From Myxococcota bacterium (GTDB lineage: Bacteria > Myxococcota_A > UBA9160 > SMWR01), in the NCBI GenBank assembly GCA_022447545.1, contig JAKVBI010000002.1, forward strand, positions 185,675 through 226,616: a stretch of DNA of 40,942 nt, given 5' to 3'. Shown one piece after another: positions 15,337 through 22,862 of the stretch. The first letter of the stretch is position 1. Every line of letters starts with the position of its first letter. A model generated the notes under the pieces. It made no database searches. It was not told the DNA's origin and saw only the letters and a program-made list of their open reading frames with translations. The position numbers were made by a program, and so were the translations under genes.

Positions 15337-16521
15337 TCAGCTGGGAGGGTCGAAGGCGATGGGAAAGTCCCGGTAGCCCTGGACAAATTCCGTAGCAGGC
15401 CAGAACACCTCGGACTCGAGAACCTCGTAGTCCGGGCACACGCGAAGCAGTTCCTCGAGCAATACCCGTCCCTCCATCTCCGCCATGAAGGCGCCGAGAC
15501 AGCGGTGGGTGCCGGTGCCAAACGTCAGAATCCGCGGTGGATCGCGGTGGATGTCGAAGACATCCGGTTTCTCGAACTCCTGCTCGTCACGATTTCCGGA
15601 TGGATAGAGGAACAAAACGGGTTGACCGGTGCGGATCGACTGGCCCCGGATCTCGCAGTCCCGGATTGTGGTGCGACCGAGCCACTGGGTGGGCATGTCG
15701 AAGCGAAACATCTCCTGAAGAGCCTTGGGAATGAGCGACGGATCGGCGCACAGTTCTCGCCGCTGATCGGGGTGCTGCCACAGACGTAACAACCCACTGG
15801 CAAATGCCTTGGGGAACGTCTCCGTCGCTCCCACCAGCAACAGCGTCAAATGCTGACCGATCTGCTCGGCTGTGAAAGGCACATTGGCTTCGCTCTCGCT
15901 GGCCAGAACATCCAGCGCGTGCACGTTCACAGCACCCGCCTGGTGGCGAGCGGCCAGACCGATGAGATAGTCGCGCATCTCGTCACGCGCGAGTTGCCCC
16001 ACCTCAGTCTGTCCCTCGGTCCCCTCCTCGCGGTGAAAGCTGTCGCGAACCATTCGTATCAGATCGTCGGCGTCCTCCACCGGAAACCCGCTGACCGCGC
16101 AGGCCACCCGAAACGCAATCGGTTGGGCCAGATCGTTGACGGCGTCCATACGACCCGTGGGCGCGTGGCGCTCGATGCACTCGCGCACCCACTCGCGAAC
16201 CCGCGGCTCCAGGGCCCGCGCCGCCCGGGGGCCGAAATGGGGGAAGAGGCGCTTGCGCAGTCCAGTATGGCGAGGCGGGTCGATGCTGCTGAGCACCTCC
16301 ATGGTGGTGGGCTCACCCTCCAGGAAGCCCCGCTCGGCCGTGGCGTTGCCGACCGAGAAATGGACGTCGTCCGCCGAGGCCTCCCAGATGTCTTCGAAGC
16401 GGGCTAGCGCCCAGGCATCAAAGCGCTCGATGTAATGGATCGGCGACTCGGCACGCAGTTGGGCATACACCCGGTGGGGATCGTCCATGATCTCGGGCAT
16501 GTAGGGGTCGTAGTGAACCAT
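15337..16521 (-). CDS. Cytochrome P450 (second of two)
   Basis: A 394-residue soluble P450. Motifs are SIDPPRHTGLRKRLF (C-helix), LLLVGATETFPKAFASG (I-helix with a Thr-Glu-Thr), Glu-Met-Phe-Arg (ExxR), and the heme loop FGTGTHRCLGAFMAEMEGR with Cys341. It resembles the P450 at 8707-9909 in the unusual I-helix and in the N-terminal layout, so the two are paralogues. It is last in a leftward set with an alpha/beta hydrolase (48 bp upstream) and an LLM flavin oxidoreductase, suggesting consecutive oxidation and cleavage of one substrate. Redox partners are not in the window. Confidence 0.92.
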   Translation of the reverse strand: MVHYDPYMPEIMDDPHRVYAQLRAESPIHYIERFDAWALARFEDIWEASADDVHFSVGNATAERGFLEGEPTTMEVLSSIDPPRHTGLRKRLFPHFGPRAARALEPRVREWVRECIERHAPTGRMDAVNDLAQPIAFRVACAVSGFPVEDADDLIRMVRDSFHREEGTEGQTEVGQLARDEMRDYLIGLAARHQAGAVNVHALDVLASESEANVPFTAEQIGQHLTLLLVGATETFPKAFASGLLRLWQHPDQRRELCADPSLIPKALQEMFRFDMPTQWLGRTTIRDCEIRGQSIRTGQPVLFLYPSGNRDEQEFEKPDVFDIHRDPPRILTFGTGTHRCLGAFMAEMEGRVLLEELLRVCPDYEVLESEVFWPATEFVQGYRDFPIAFDPPS

Positions 16522-16569
16522 GGAATCTCTCAGCTGGGCGCCGACTCGTCGCAGCGCGTTTGGATGAAA

Positions 16570-17370
16570 TCACACCCCGACGGGTAGAAATTCGTTCACC
16601 GCCGCGGTGACCTCCTCGAGCCGGTCGAGTTGGACGAAATGCCCTGCCCCATCGACCCTCGAAGTCCTGGCATTGGGCAGACCCTTGGCGAACTCCGCCG
16701 CGTAGGCGAGCGGTACGAAACGATCCTCGCTTCCCCAGACCAGTAGCGTTGGAGGCGTGACTCGGTACAAGCGCCGCACCAGCTCGCGATCGGGAATGGG
16801 CCAGACGAAATGGGAGACGGAGGCCAGGCAGGACATACGTTCGACAACGACATCTCCGATCTTCGCAGGGTCAGCGGGCAATGAGAACAACTCCCTGACG
16901 TTCTCCGCGTCGGGGTTCGTGCTGAGGGTGGAGGGCACCTGCTGTGACGCGATTCCGGTGATGTCCGTCACGGGTTGATCGTCGAGCCACAGTCCAAGCG
17001 AGGCGATCAACACGAGCGCACTCACTCCCTGGGGATAGGTGGCCGCGAACTCCGCCGCCACCATGCCTCCGAAGGAATGACCCACCAGAATCGGTTGCTC
17101 AATCTCGAATGCCTGAAACAGGTCGTCGTAATAGAGAACGAGGTCGCTGAAGCCATCGAGTTTCATGAGCTCGTCGGGGTCGGTGGCTCCCGGATGCCGT
17201 GGAGCGTAGACGGTGTGGTTCTGGGCCAGGTCATCCAGAAAGACATCCCAACGGCGCCCCATGTGACCGTGGAGAAACACCAGGGGCGGCCCCTCGCCTT
17301 TGACGAGCACATCGGCCTTCAGGCCGCTCGGGAGTTCGCAATGGCGCTCATCGACATTCAATCCACTCAT
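16570..17370 (-). CDS. Alpha/beta-hydrolase fold enzyme
   Basis: A 266-residue single-domain hydrolase. The oxyanion strand reads PPLVFLHGHMGRRWDVF. The nucleophile elbow is GHSFGG with Ser99, the acid is Asp216 in WGSEDRF, and the base is His244 in GAGHFVQ. This triad and length fit esterases, lactonases and C-C bond (meta-cleavage product) hydrolases. The gene starts at MSGLNVDERH, 13 bp after the stop of the LLM oxidoreductase gene, so the two are almost certainly co-transcribed. One attractive inference is that the LLM enzyme makes an ester by Baeyer-Villiger oxidation and this hydrolase opens it; the sequence does not prove that. Confidence 0.9.
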   Translation of the reverse strand: MSGLNVDERHCELPSGLKADVLVKGEGPPLVFLHGHMGRRWDVFLDDLAQNHTVYAPRHPGATDPDELMKLDGFSDLVLYYDDLFQAFEIEQPILVGHSFGGMVAAEFAATYPQGVSALVLIASLGLWLDDQPVTDITGIASQQVPSTLSTNPDAENVRELFSLPADPAKIGDVVVERMSCLASVSHFVWPIPDRELVRRLYRVTPPTLLVWGSEDRFVPLAYAAEFAKGLPNARTSRVDGAGHFVQLDRLEEVTAAVNEFLPVGV

Positions 17371-17383
17371 TTCCTTCGACCCC

Positions 17384-18631
17384 TCAAGCGCCCGGAGCCA
17401 CGCCGGGCAATTCGGGCTTGCGGGCTCCCGAAGGCCACCAGTGGTCCTCCCACTGGTCGTCCCAGATGTCTCGAACATGAGGCATCACCTTCTCAGCGAA
17501 CAGGCGGGTGTTGTACTTGGTGAGTTCGTGGTCCATCGAGCCGAGTTGCATGATGAGGATGAGGTGCCCCACCCGAAGATCCTCGGCCAACTCTTTGATG
17601 TGATCGATCACCGTGGCAGGGCTGCCACCGATGACCCGCTTCTCGCGATCGACGAGGTCACTCCACTTCATGCCGTCGAAGTCGGCCGGAGTCGAGAATG
17701 CGTTGACCCCAGCACCCTTCTTCACGTTGGCCTCCAGGGACTTCTTGGTCATGTAACCCGGGACCGCCGCATAGTGGGGCGCGACGTGGAGCGACTTCTT
17801 GTAGAAGTAGCGCGCGTGTTCGAGGTAGAGCTTCTCGGCCTCGGCATCGGTCTCACCGACCATGACGATCTGCGCAAAACCTCCACGATAGGGGTTCGCA
17901 TCTTTGCCGTGCTTGGCCACGGTCTCCCAAAATCCGTCCATCATGGGTTTCGCCGCAGTGCGACCGCCGAAACTCAAGAAGCTGTAGGTGTAGTCCTGTT
18001 CGGCGGCAAAATCCCAGGTTTCCAGAGAGCCGCCACCAGCCAGCCAGATGGGGGGGTGGGGATCCTGGATGGGCTTGGGCCAGAGGTTGACGTTTCGCAG
18101 CTTGGTGTACTTGCCGTTGAAATGAAACGGGCCCTCTCGCGTCCAGGCCTGCTTGATCAGATCATGGGCCTCGTAGTAACGCGGCCGGGTCTGGGTCGGG
18201 GTGATCCCGTAGCAGTGGGCGACATCCATGGGCGAACCAACGGGCATGCCTGCCACACAGCGCCCATTACTCAAGCAATCGACGAAAGCCAGCTCTTCTG
18301 CAGCTCGCAGCGGTGGGTTGTACAGGGGCAGGGTGTTTCCCAGGATCACGATGGCCTGATCGGTGGTGCTCTTGGCCAGGTAGTAGGCGGTCTGATTCGG
18401 GGAGCAGGGGAAGCCATACCCGTTCTGGTGATGCTCGTTGGTCCCGACCCCGTCGTAACCGAGCTTGGCCGCGTAGTCGAGTTCGTCGAGATTCCAGTTC
18501 AGATACTGATGAACCTTTTCGGGACGGCAGAGCTCATCGGTGGGCGGCGACACCCACACGCTTTCGTAGCGGTCCTCGAAGTCCGGCGGAAGCTCGCGAT
18601 ATCCCTGGAGGTGGAACCAGATCATCTTCAT
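17384..18631 (-). CDS. LLM class (luciferase-like) flavin-dependent oxidoreductase
   Basis: A 415-residue bacterial-luciferase-like TIM barrel. Family signs are the start MKMIWFHLQGYRELP, LGYDGVGTNEHHQNGYGF, VILGNTLPLYNPPLRAAEE, LSNGRCVAGMPVGSPMD, PPIWLAGGGS and VIGGSPATVIDHIKEL. It would use reduced FMN (or F420 in some relatives) to oxygenate or oxidise a small molecule; a flavin reductase partner is not seen here. Length is long for the class because of a C-terminal extension rich in Trp and Asp (DIWDDQWEDHWW). It is directly upstream of the alpha/beta hydrolase and P450 genes. GGGGAGAC precedes the ATG. Confidence 0.92.
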   Translation of the reverse strand: MKMIWFHLQGYRELPPDFEDRYESVWVSPPTDELCRPEKVHQYLNWNLDELDYAAKLGYDGVGTNEHHQNGYGFPCSPNQTAYYLAKSTTDQAIVILGNTLPLYNPPLRAAEELAFVDCLSNGRCVAGMPVGSPMDVAHCYGITPTQTRPRYYEAHDLIKQAWTREGPFHFNGKYTKLRNVNLWPKPIQDPHPPIWLAGGGSLETWDFAAEQDYTYSFLSFGGRTAAKPMMDGFWETVAKHGKDANPYRGGFAQIVMVGETDAEAEKLYLEHARYFYKKSLHVAPHYAAVPGYMTKKSLEANVKKGAGVNAFSTPADFDGMKWSDLVDREKRVIGGSPATVIDHIKELAEDLRVGHLILIMQLGSMDHELTKYNTRLFAEKVMPHVRDIWDDQWEDHWWPSGARKPELPGVAPGA

Positions 18632-18771
18632 CGAACAGTCTCCCCATTGCTCCGTTTGGCGGGACGCTCACTCGCATCCACCCGACCTGAGCGGCTGGAT
18701 ACCGGGATGCCCATTCTGATTGGAACCGCGCTGCTTGTCACCGTATTCATGAAGCCCTCGAGGGCAACGGG

Positions 18772-19413
18772 TCAGATCACACGCTCGAAGGTATTGATGT
18801 AGTCGACGACGAGCTGGTCATGAACCTGCCAGTGGCGATAGGCCTCGGTCTGAACCCCGCCGTAGCGGGCGGGAAAGTCGTGCACCTCGGCCTGAAGGGC
18901 AGCCTCGGCGTCGCGGCCTACTGTCTCGTAAAAGTGCATGAATAGCGGCTCTTCGTTGGCGGCATTCCGATAGGGAGTGATCATCGAGAAACCCAATTCC
19001 CCAGTGGCCAGGGGCGGCAGGTGGACGAAGTCCGCCCAGTCGCGAAGTGTCTGGGCCCCAGAAGCCTCTCGGGCGCTGATCAAGACCAACATCAGGCCCA
19101 GCGTCGGTGCGCCGGTCAGAAACCCCTGGCCCGGTCGCGGCGTGTGGAGGAAGTGCAGCCCCCGGATGCCATCGGGCGCGGTCGGGGCCCGAAAATCACC
19201 ACCCGCCTCGAACACCGCCAGGGTCCTGAAGTCCTCCACCCGAAATACGAAGTCCGGCTCGAAATCTTTGCGCTGGTAATGCAGGTTGCGCCACACGCTC
19301 CCACGCTCGATGGACGGCAAACGCAGCACCTCGGGCGTTCGCGACGCGTTGTAGTCGTCGGGGTCGAGGTCGCAGAGTTCGAGATACAGAACCGGGTTGA
19401 CGCGATCTTCCAA
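18772..19413 (-). CDS. Hypothetical protein of the catabolic set, family not recognised
   Basis: A 213-residue protein with no domain I can name. Two stretches look like strands of repeated ferredoxin-like (EthD/dimeric alpha-beta barrel) units: NPVLYLELCDLDPDDYNASR with VFEAGGDFRAP, and LGLMLVLISAREASGA with PLFMHFYET. This is a weak impression. It ends YRHWQVHDQLVVDYINTFERVI. The start appears to be TTG at 19413, preceded by GGGAG at good spacing; I see no ATG alternative close by. It lies between the PQQ dehydrogenase (110 bp upstream) and the LLM oxidoreductase (140 bp downstream), all leftward. Confidence 0.65.
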   Translation of the reverse strand: MEDRVNPVLYLELCDLDPDDYNASRTPEVLRLPSIERGSVWRNLHYQRKDFEPDFVFRVEDFRTLAVFEAGGDFRAPTAPDGIRGLHFLHTPRPGQGFLTGAPTLGLMLVLISAREASGAQTLRDWADFVHLPPLATGELGFSMITPYRNAANEEPLFMHFYETVGRDAEAALQAEVHDFPARYGGVQTEAYRHWQVHDQLVVDYINTFERVI

Positions 19414-19523
19414 GGTTGCTCCCAGCAGGGGGGGCCGACCCCTCCGACCACTCTACCGGTGCATGGCGACGCTGGCGACCACGAGGCGGAGACCGTGCGG
19501 TCATGGTGCCATGACACGATCCG

Positions 19524-21626
19524 TCAGTCCGATTTCTGTCCCGCGGCCGCCGCGTTCGCTGCGGACAACACATAGGCTTGGATCTGGCGTATCTGGTCGA
19601 GCGAAAGACGATCAGAAAACCCGGGCATGCCCAGTGCTTCCCGCTCACCAGCGTGGACGATCTGCTGAAAACGCTCGTGCACGGCGGTGCTGGCATAGCG
19701 GAGATCGGGCAATGAGCCCCCGCCGATGACTGCAGCACCGTGGCACAAGCCGCACTCGGCGTGGTAGAGACTCGACCCCGCCGCAACATCCGCCTCACTC
19801 GCCTCCAACTGAAAGACAGGCGCCGGTGGGGGGGCCGGCCAGGGCAGACCGGGGGGAACCTCGGCAGTGCCGCCCAGACGAAAGGTCAACACCCGTCCCC
19901 CTCCGCGCACTCGGGCCCGAGCCGCCACCTCCCCCATTCCCATGGGGAAGCTGCCCCCCCAGCCTGCCGCCACGGACACGTACTGCACACCGTCGAGCGC
20001 GTAGGTAACGGGGCCCGCCATGACACCCGTGCCAGCCGGGGACTCCCAGAGCTTGTTTCCGTCACTGGCGCGGTACGCCACCAGCCGTCCGTCGGAGCTT
20101 CCCTGGAACACGAGATTGCCCCCAGTGGCGAGGGTGCCCCCGCTCCAGGGCGCCCGGTGCGCGATCCGCCAGACCTCCCTCTGCTGGATGGGGTCCCAGG
20201 CGAGCAAGAACCCCTCGGCCTCGCCGCCCCCCTCGGCAAACTCCTCGAAATCGATGGCGAGGTTGAAACGCCCGGGCTGAAAGGTCCAATCAGGGTCGAA
20301 GCCCATTGGCGTGGAAATATCGAGAGCCGGCACATAGACGAGACCTGTACCGGGATGGAACGACATCGGGTGCCAGTTGTGTCCTCCCATCTGCGATGGA
20401 TGAATCATGCGCGACTGATGGCGATAGTCACCATGAGGGCTCTCGATGGGACGCCCCTCGGCATCGAGCCCCTCGGCCCAGGTCACCTTCACGTAGGGGG
20501 CTCCGGAGATGAATTCGCCAGTCTCGCGGTCGAGCACGAAGAAGAAACCGTTCTTGGGCGCTTGCATAACCACCTTGCGCACCCGTCCATCGACCTCGAG
20601 ATCCGCCAGCAGGATGTGCTGGGTCGCGGTGTAGTCCCAGGTATCGGCTGGCGTCGTCTGGAAATACCAGACGAGTTCCCCGGTGGCCGGCCTGAGCGCG
20701 AGGATCGACGAGAGGTAGAGGTTGTCGCCTCCGCCCGGACTCCGCGCCCAACGCGCATGCGGGGAGCCGTTACCCGAACCCACATAGAGGAGGTCGAGCT
20801 CGGGGTCGTACGCCATGGCGTCCCAAACCGTTCCGCCGCCCCCGTACTTCCACCACTGCCCATTCCAGGTCGAAGCCGCGTACTCCATGGCCGGAGATTC
20901 GAAGGGCTTGGATGGATCGCCCGGCACAGTGAAGGTACGCCAAGCGAGTTCTCCGCTGTCGACGTGGTAGGCCGACACATAACCACGCACCCCATACTCG
21001 GCCCCACCGTTTCCGATCACCACGAGCCCTTCGACGACACGCGGTGCGCCGGTAATGGTATAGGGCTGCTCGGGATCCACGGTCAGCGTTTCCCAGATCA
21101 CGGAACCATCGGCGACATCGAGACCGATGAGCCTCCCGTCGAGGGTTCCCACGAACGCCCTCCCACCATCGACCGCCACACCCCGGTTGGATACCGTGCA
21201 ACATGCGTAGCGCGCGTGCTGTTTCGGCACCTCCGGATCAAAGCGCCATAGTTCCTTACCCGTGCGAGCATCCAGGGCGTACACGAGGCTCCAAGGCCCA
21301 GTCACGTAGAAGACGCCGCCCACCACGATGGGAGTGGATTGCACTCCACGCATGGTGCCGAGATCGAACGACCAGGCCAGCCCGAGATCGGCAACGTTGC
21401 CCTCGCCGATCTGCTCGAGTGGGCTGTAGCGCTGCTCGTAGAAATCACGACCGTGAATCGGCCAGTCACCGTCCTCGACTGGAGACACGGCGACACCTTC
21501 AGGATCAGACCCATGGGCGGGCTCTGACGGGTCCGAGAGGCTCGCACAGGCCGACAGTCCGAGAATGAATGCGACGAAACAAAGACCCTTGGTTCTCCAA
21601 CGCCTCGCCCATCGTTGCTGCCCCAT
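19524..21626 (-). CDS. PQQ-dependent quinohemoprotein alcohol dehydrogenase, lipoprotein
   Basis: A 700-residue periplasmic enzyme that oxidises an alcohol with PQQ. The N-terminus has a clear lipobox, LSAC with Cys27. The eight-bladed propeller carries the vicinal disulfide Cys142-Cys143, Glu210 and Asn286 as likely metal ligands, and catalytic Asp331 in TWDYTATQ. Position +2 is Thr333, not Asp, which fits the calcium rather than lanthanide type. A C-terminal cytochrome c domain has CGLCH (625-629) with Met667 as probable axial ligand. This makes it a type II quinohemoprotein. AAGGAG precedes the ATG. It heads the leftward set ending in the second P450 and is divergent from PhyH. Confidence 0.93.
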   Translation of the reverse strand: MGQQRWARRWRTKGLCFVAFILGLSACASLSDPSEPAHGSDPEGVAVSPVEDGDWPIHGRDFYEQRYSPLEQIGEGNVADLGLAWSFDLGTMRGVQSTPIVVGGVFYVTGPWSLVYALDARTGKELWRFDPEVPKQHARYACCTVSNRGVAVDGGRAFVGTLDGRLIGLDVADGSVIWETLTVDPEQPYTITGAPRVVEGLVVIGNGGAEYGVRGYVSAYHVDSGELAWRTFTVPGDPSKPFESPAMEYAASTWNGQWWKYGGGGTVWDAMAYDPELDLLYVGSGNGSPHARWARSPGGGDNLYLSSILALRPATGELVWYFQTTPADTWDYTATQHILLADLEVDGRVRKVVMQAPKNGFFFVLDRETGEFISGAPYVKVTWAEGLDAEGRPIESPHGDYRHQSRMIHPSQMGGHNWHPMSFHPGTGLVYVPALDISTPMGFDPDWTFQPGRFNLAIDFEEFAEGGGEAEGFLLAWDPIQQREVWRIAHRAPWSGGTLATGGNLVFQGSSDGRLVAYRASDGNKLWESPAGTGVMAGPVTYALDGVQYVSVAAGWGGSFPMGMGEVAARARVRGGGRVLTFRLGGTAEVPPGLPWPAPPPAPVFQLEASEADVAAGSSLYHAECGLCHGAAVIGGGSLPDLRYASTAVHERFQQIVHAGEREALGMPGFSDRLSLDQIRQIQAYVLSAANAAAAGQKSD

Positions 21627-21704
21627 CGCCGGCTCCTTCCGTACGCCGGATCCCGAGAAACAGAGCCTCGCGGTGCTCGCCGTTCCGAGATTCGCGTGTC
21701 GGGC

Positions 21705-21710
21705 TATCCT
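21705..21710 (+). promoter_or_regulatory. Putative -10 element of the PhyH gene
   Basis: TATCCT stands 44 bp before the ATG at 21755 in the 128-bp divergent region. It is one of several similar hexamers preceding rightward genes in this window. The -35 region (TTCCGA) is weak. Confidence 0.35.
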
Positions 21711-21754
21711 GCCAGAAGCATCCCCAATTCGCAGATTTCCGGCTGGAGAAACCG

Positions 21755-22561
21755 ATGGATTTCGCGCTGAGCCCCGCTGAATTGAACCAATTCAAATCCG
21801 ACGGCTGGATCGGTCCATTCCCTCTACTCGAACCCGAGCAGACCGCCCGCTTGGGTCCCGAGTTGCGAGCCTGGCACGAAGAGTCCCAGCACATGCCCTA
21901 CCCCGAAGTGATGCCAGAAAGTGGCCATTTCACAGAACGCCCGTGGTACCAGAGCCTGCACGCCCACGACCGGCGGGTCTACGAAATCGCTGCCATGCCC
22001 GCGATCCTGGATCGCATCGCCCAAGTCATGGGCGAGGACATCGTCCTCTGGGGCTCTTCTTTCTTCGGTCAAGACCAGGGAGAAGCCATCCACTGGCATG
22101 CCGATCTCGAATATCAGTGCTGGGACGGTGTGGCGGTTTGGATCGCGCTCCACGACGTCGCCCCCGAGAACGTCCTGAAGCTGATGCCCGGCTCCCATCA
22201 GTTTCCCAAGACCCCCGAAAACCTGATGACCGAGCACGATTTGTTCTACGAGGATTTCCAGGACGATGAACGAGTTCTCGCCTTCGCTCGTCAGTGGAAG
22301 CCGGACTCTCGAATCGAGCGACCGAAGATGGAGAACGGAGAGTTCTTCCTGTTTCGCGGCAACATGTGGCACGGCAGCTACAACCCGCTCGATTGTTACC
22401 GCGGCGCCCTCAACTTGCGGTTCTCTCCTCCGAATCAGCGTGTACGAATACCCGTCAATGTCATCCCGCCGGCACTCTTCGACCCCTCACCCGCTCCGTG
22501 CCTGTTGATGCGGGGCGAAGACCGTTTCGGCCTCAACCCCATGATCGCACCGCCGCTCTGA
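21755..22561 (+). CDS. Phytanoyl-CoA dioxygenase (PhyH) family protein
   Basis: A 268-residue Fe(II)/2-oxoglutarate-dependent oxygenase. The facial triad is His115-x-Asp117 in IHWHADLEY, with His206 in NMWHGSYN. The 2-oxoglutarate-binding Arg is probably Arg222 in LNLRFSPP. The segment VWIALHDVAPENVLKLMPGSHQF is typical of PhyH proteins. The hydroxylated substrate is unknown; many relatives act on small free molecules rather than acyl-CoA. The ATG is chosen from a GGAGA sequence 7-11 bases upstream and from the family's normal beginning (LSPAELNQFKSDGWIG). It is divergent from the PQQ dehydrogenase gene. Confidence 0.9.
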   Translation: MDFALSPAELNQFKSDGWIGPFPLLEPEQTARLGPELRAWHEESQHMPYPEVMPESGHFTERPWYQSLHAHDRRVYEIAAMPAILDRIAQVMGEDIVLWGSSFFGQDQGEAIHWHADLEYQCWDGVAVWIALHDVAPENVLKLMPGSHQFPKTPENLMTEHDLFYEDFQDDERVLAFARQWKPDSRIERPKMENGEFFLFRGNMWHGSYNPLDCYRGALNLRFSPPNQRVRIPVNVIPPALFDPSPAPCLLMRGEDRFGLNPMIAPPL

Positions 22562-22862
22562 ACCAGGAGGCTGGGCTTGCCCGCCGGCCACTGGGACGCG
22601 CAAACTGGTGGGGACAACGGGAGAACGACCATGAGCGAGTTGGCGAATCTCGATCATGTACCTCGATTGCGTCTACAAGGAAGAACACTACGCCTACACA
22701 GGCAATCACCCTCCCGAATTGACCCCCGCCATGGAGCGATGACGCCCTGCCTCGCGGCACCTGTTCACGTTGCGATCCGCTCGAGGGGAAGGCTACGCTG
22801 GCTGAGCGTCACAGACGCGCATGGACATTGAAGCAATCGAACCCGGAGCAAAGGAGCTCGAC
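22562..22862. other. 301-bp intergenic region with cryptic short frames
   Basis: No convincing gene. An ATG at 22631 has a GGGAG 8-12 bases upstream and opens a 66-codon frame of poor composition. A second ATG at 22656 opens a 28-codon frame with more protein-like composition (MYLDCVYKEEHYAYTGNHPP, then ELTPAMER) that stops at 22742. The two together could be the remnant of a frameshifted gene. Near the right end TACGCT (22794-22799) may be a -10 element for the glutathione peroxidase gene. An ATG at 22821 is in frame with that gene but lacks a ribosome-binding site. Confidence 0.4.

Noticed and set aside
18717-18790. Hydrophobic short peptide frame in the gap between the LLM and unknown genes
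   Set aside because: Only about 30 codons, no ribosome-binding site, and it runs into the antisense of the neighbouring gene.
17300-18802. 500-codon open frame opposite the LLM oxidoreductase
   Set aside because: Antisense to a clear flavin oxidoreductase with strong family motifs; no recognisable protein features.
19740-21251. 503-codon open frame opposite the PQQ dehydrogenase
   Set aside because: Antisense to a gene with complete PQQ and cytochrome c motifs.
19524-21626. Lanthanide-dependent (XoxF or PedH-like) alcohol dehydrogenase
   Set aside because: The diagnostic Asp two residues after the catalytic Asp is Thr333.
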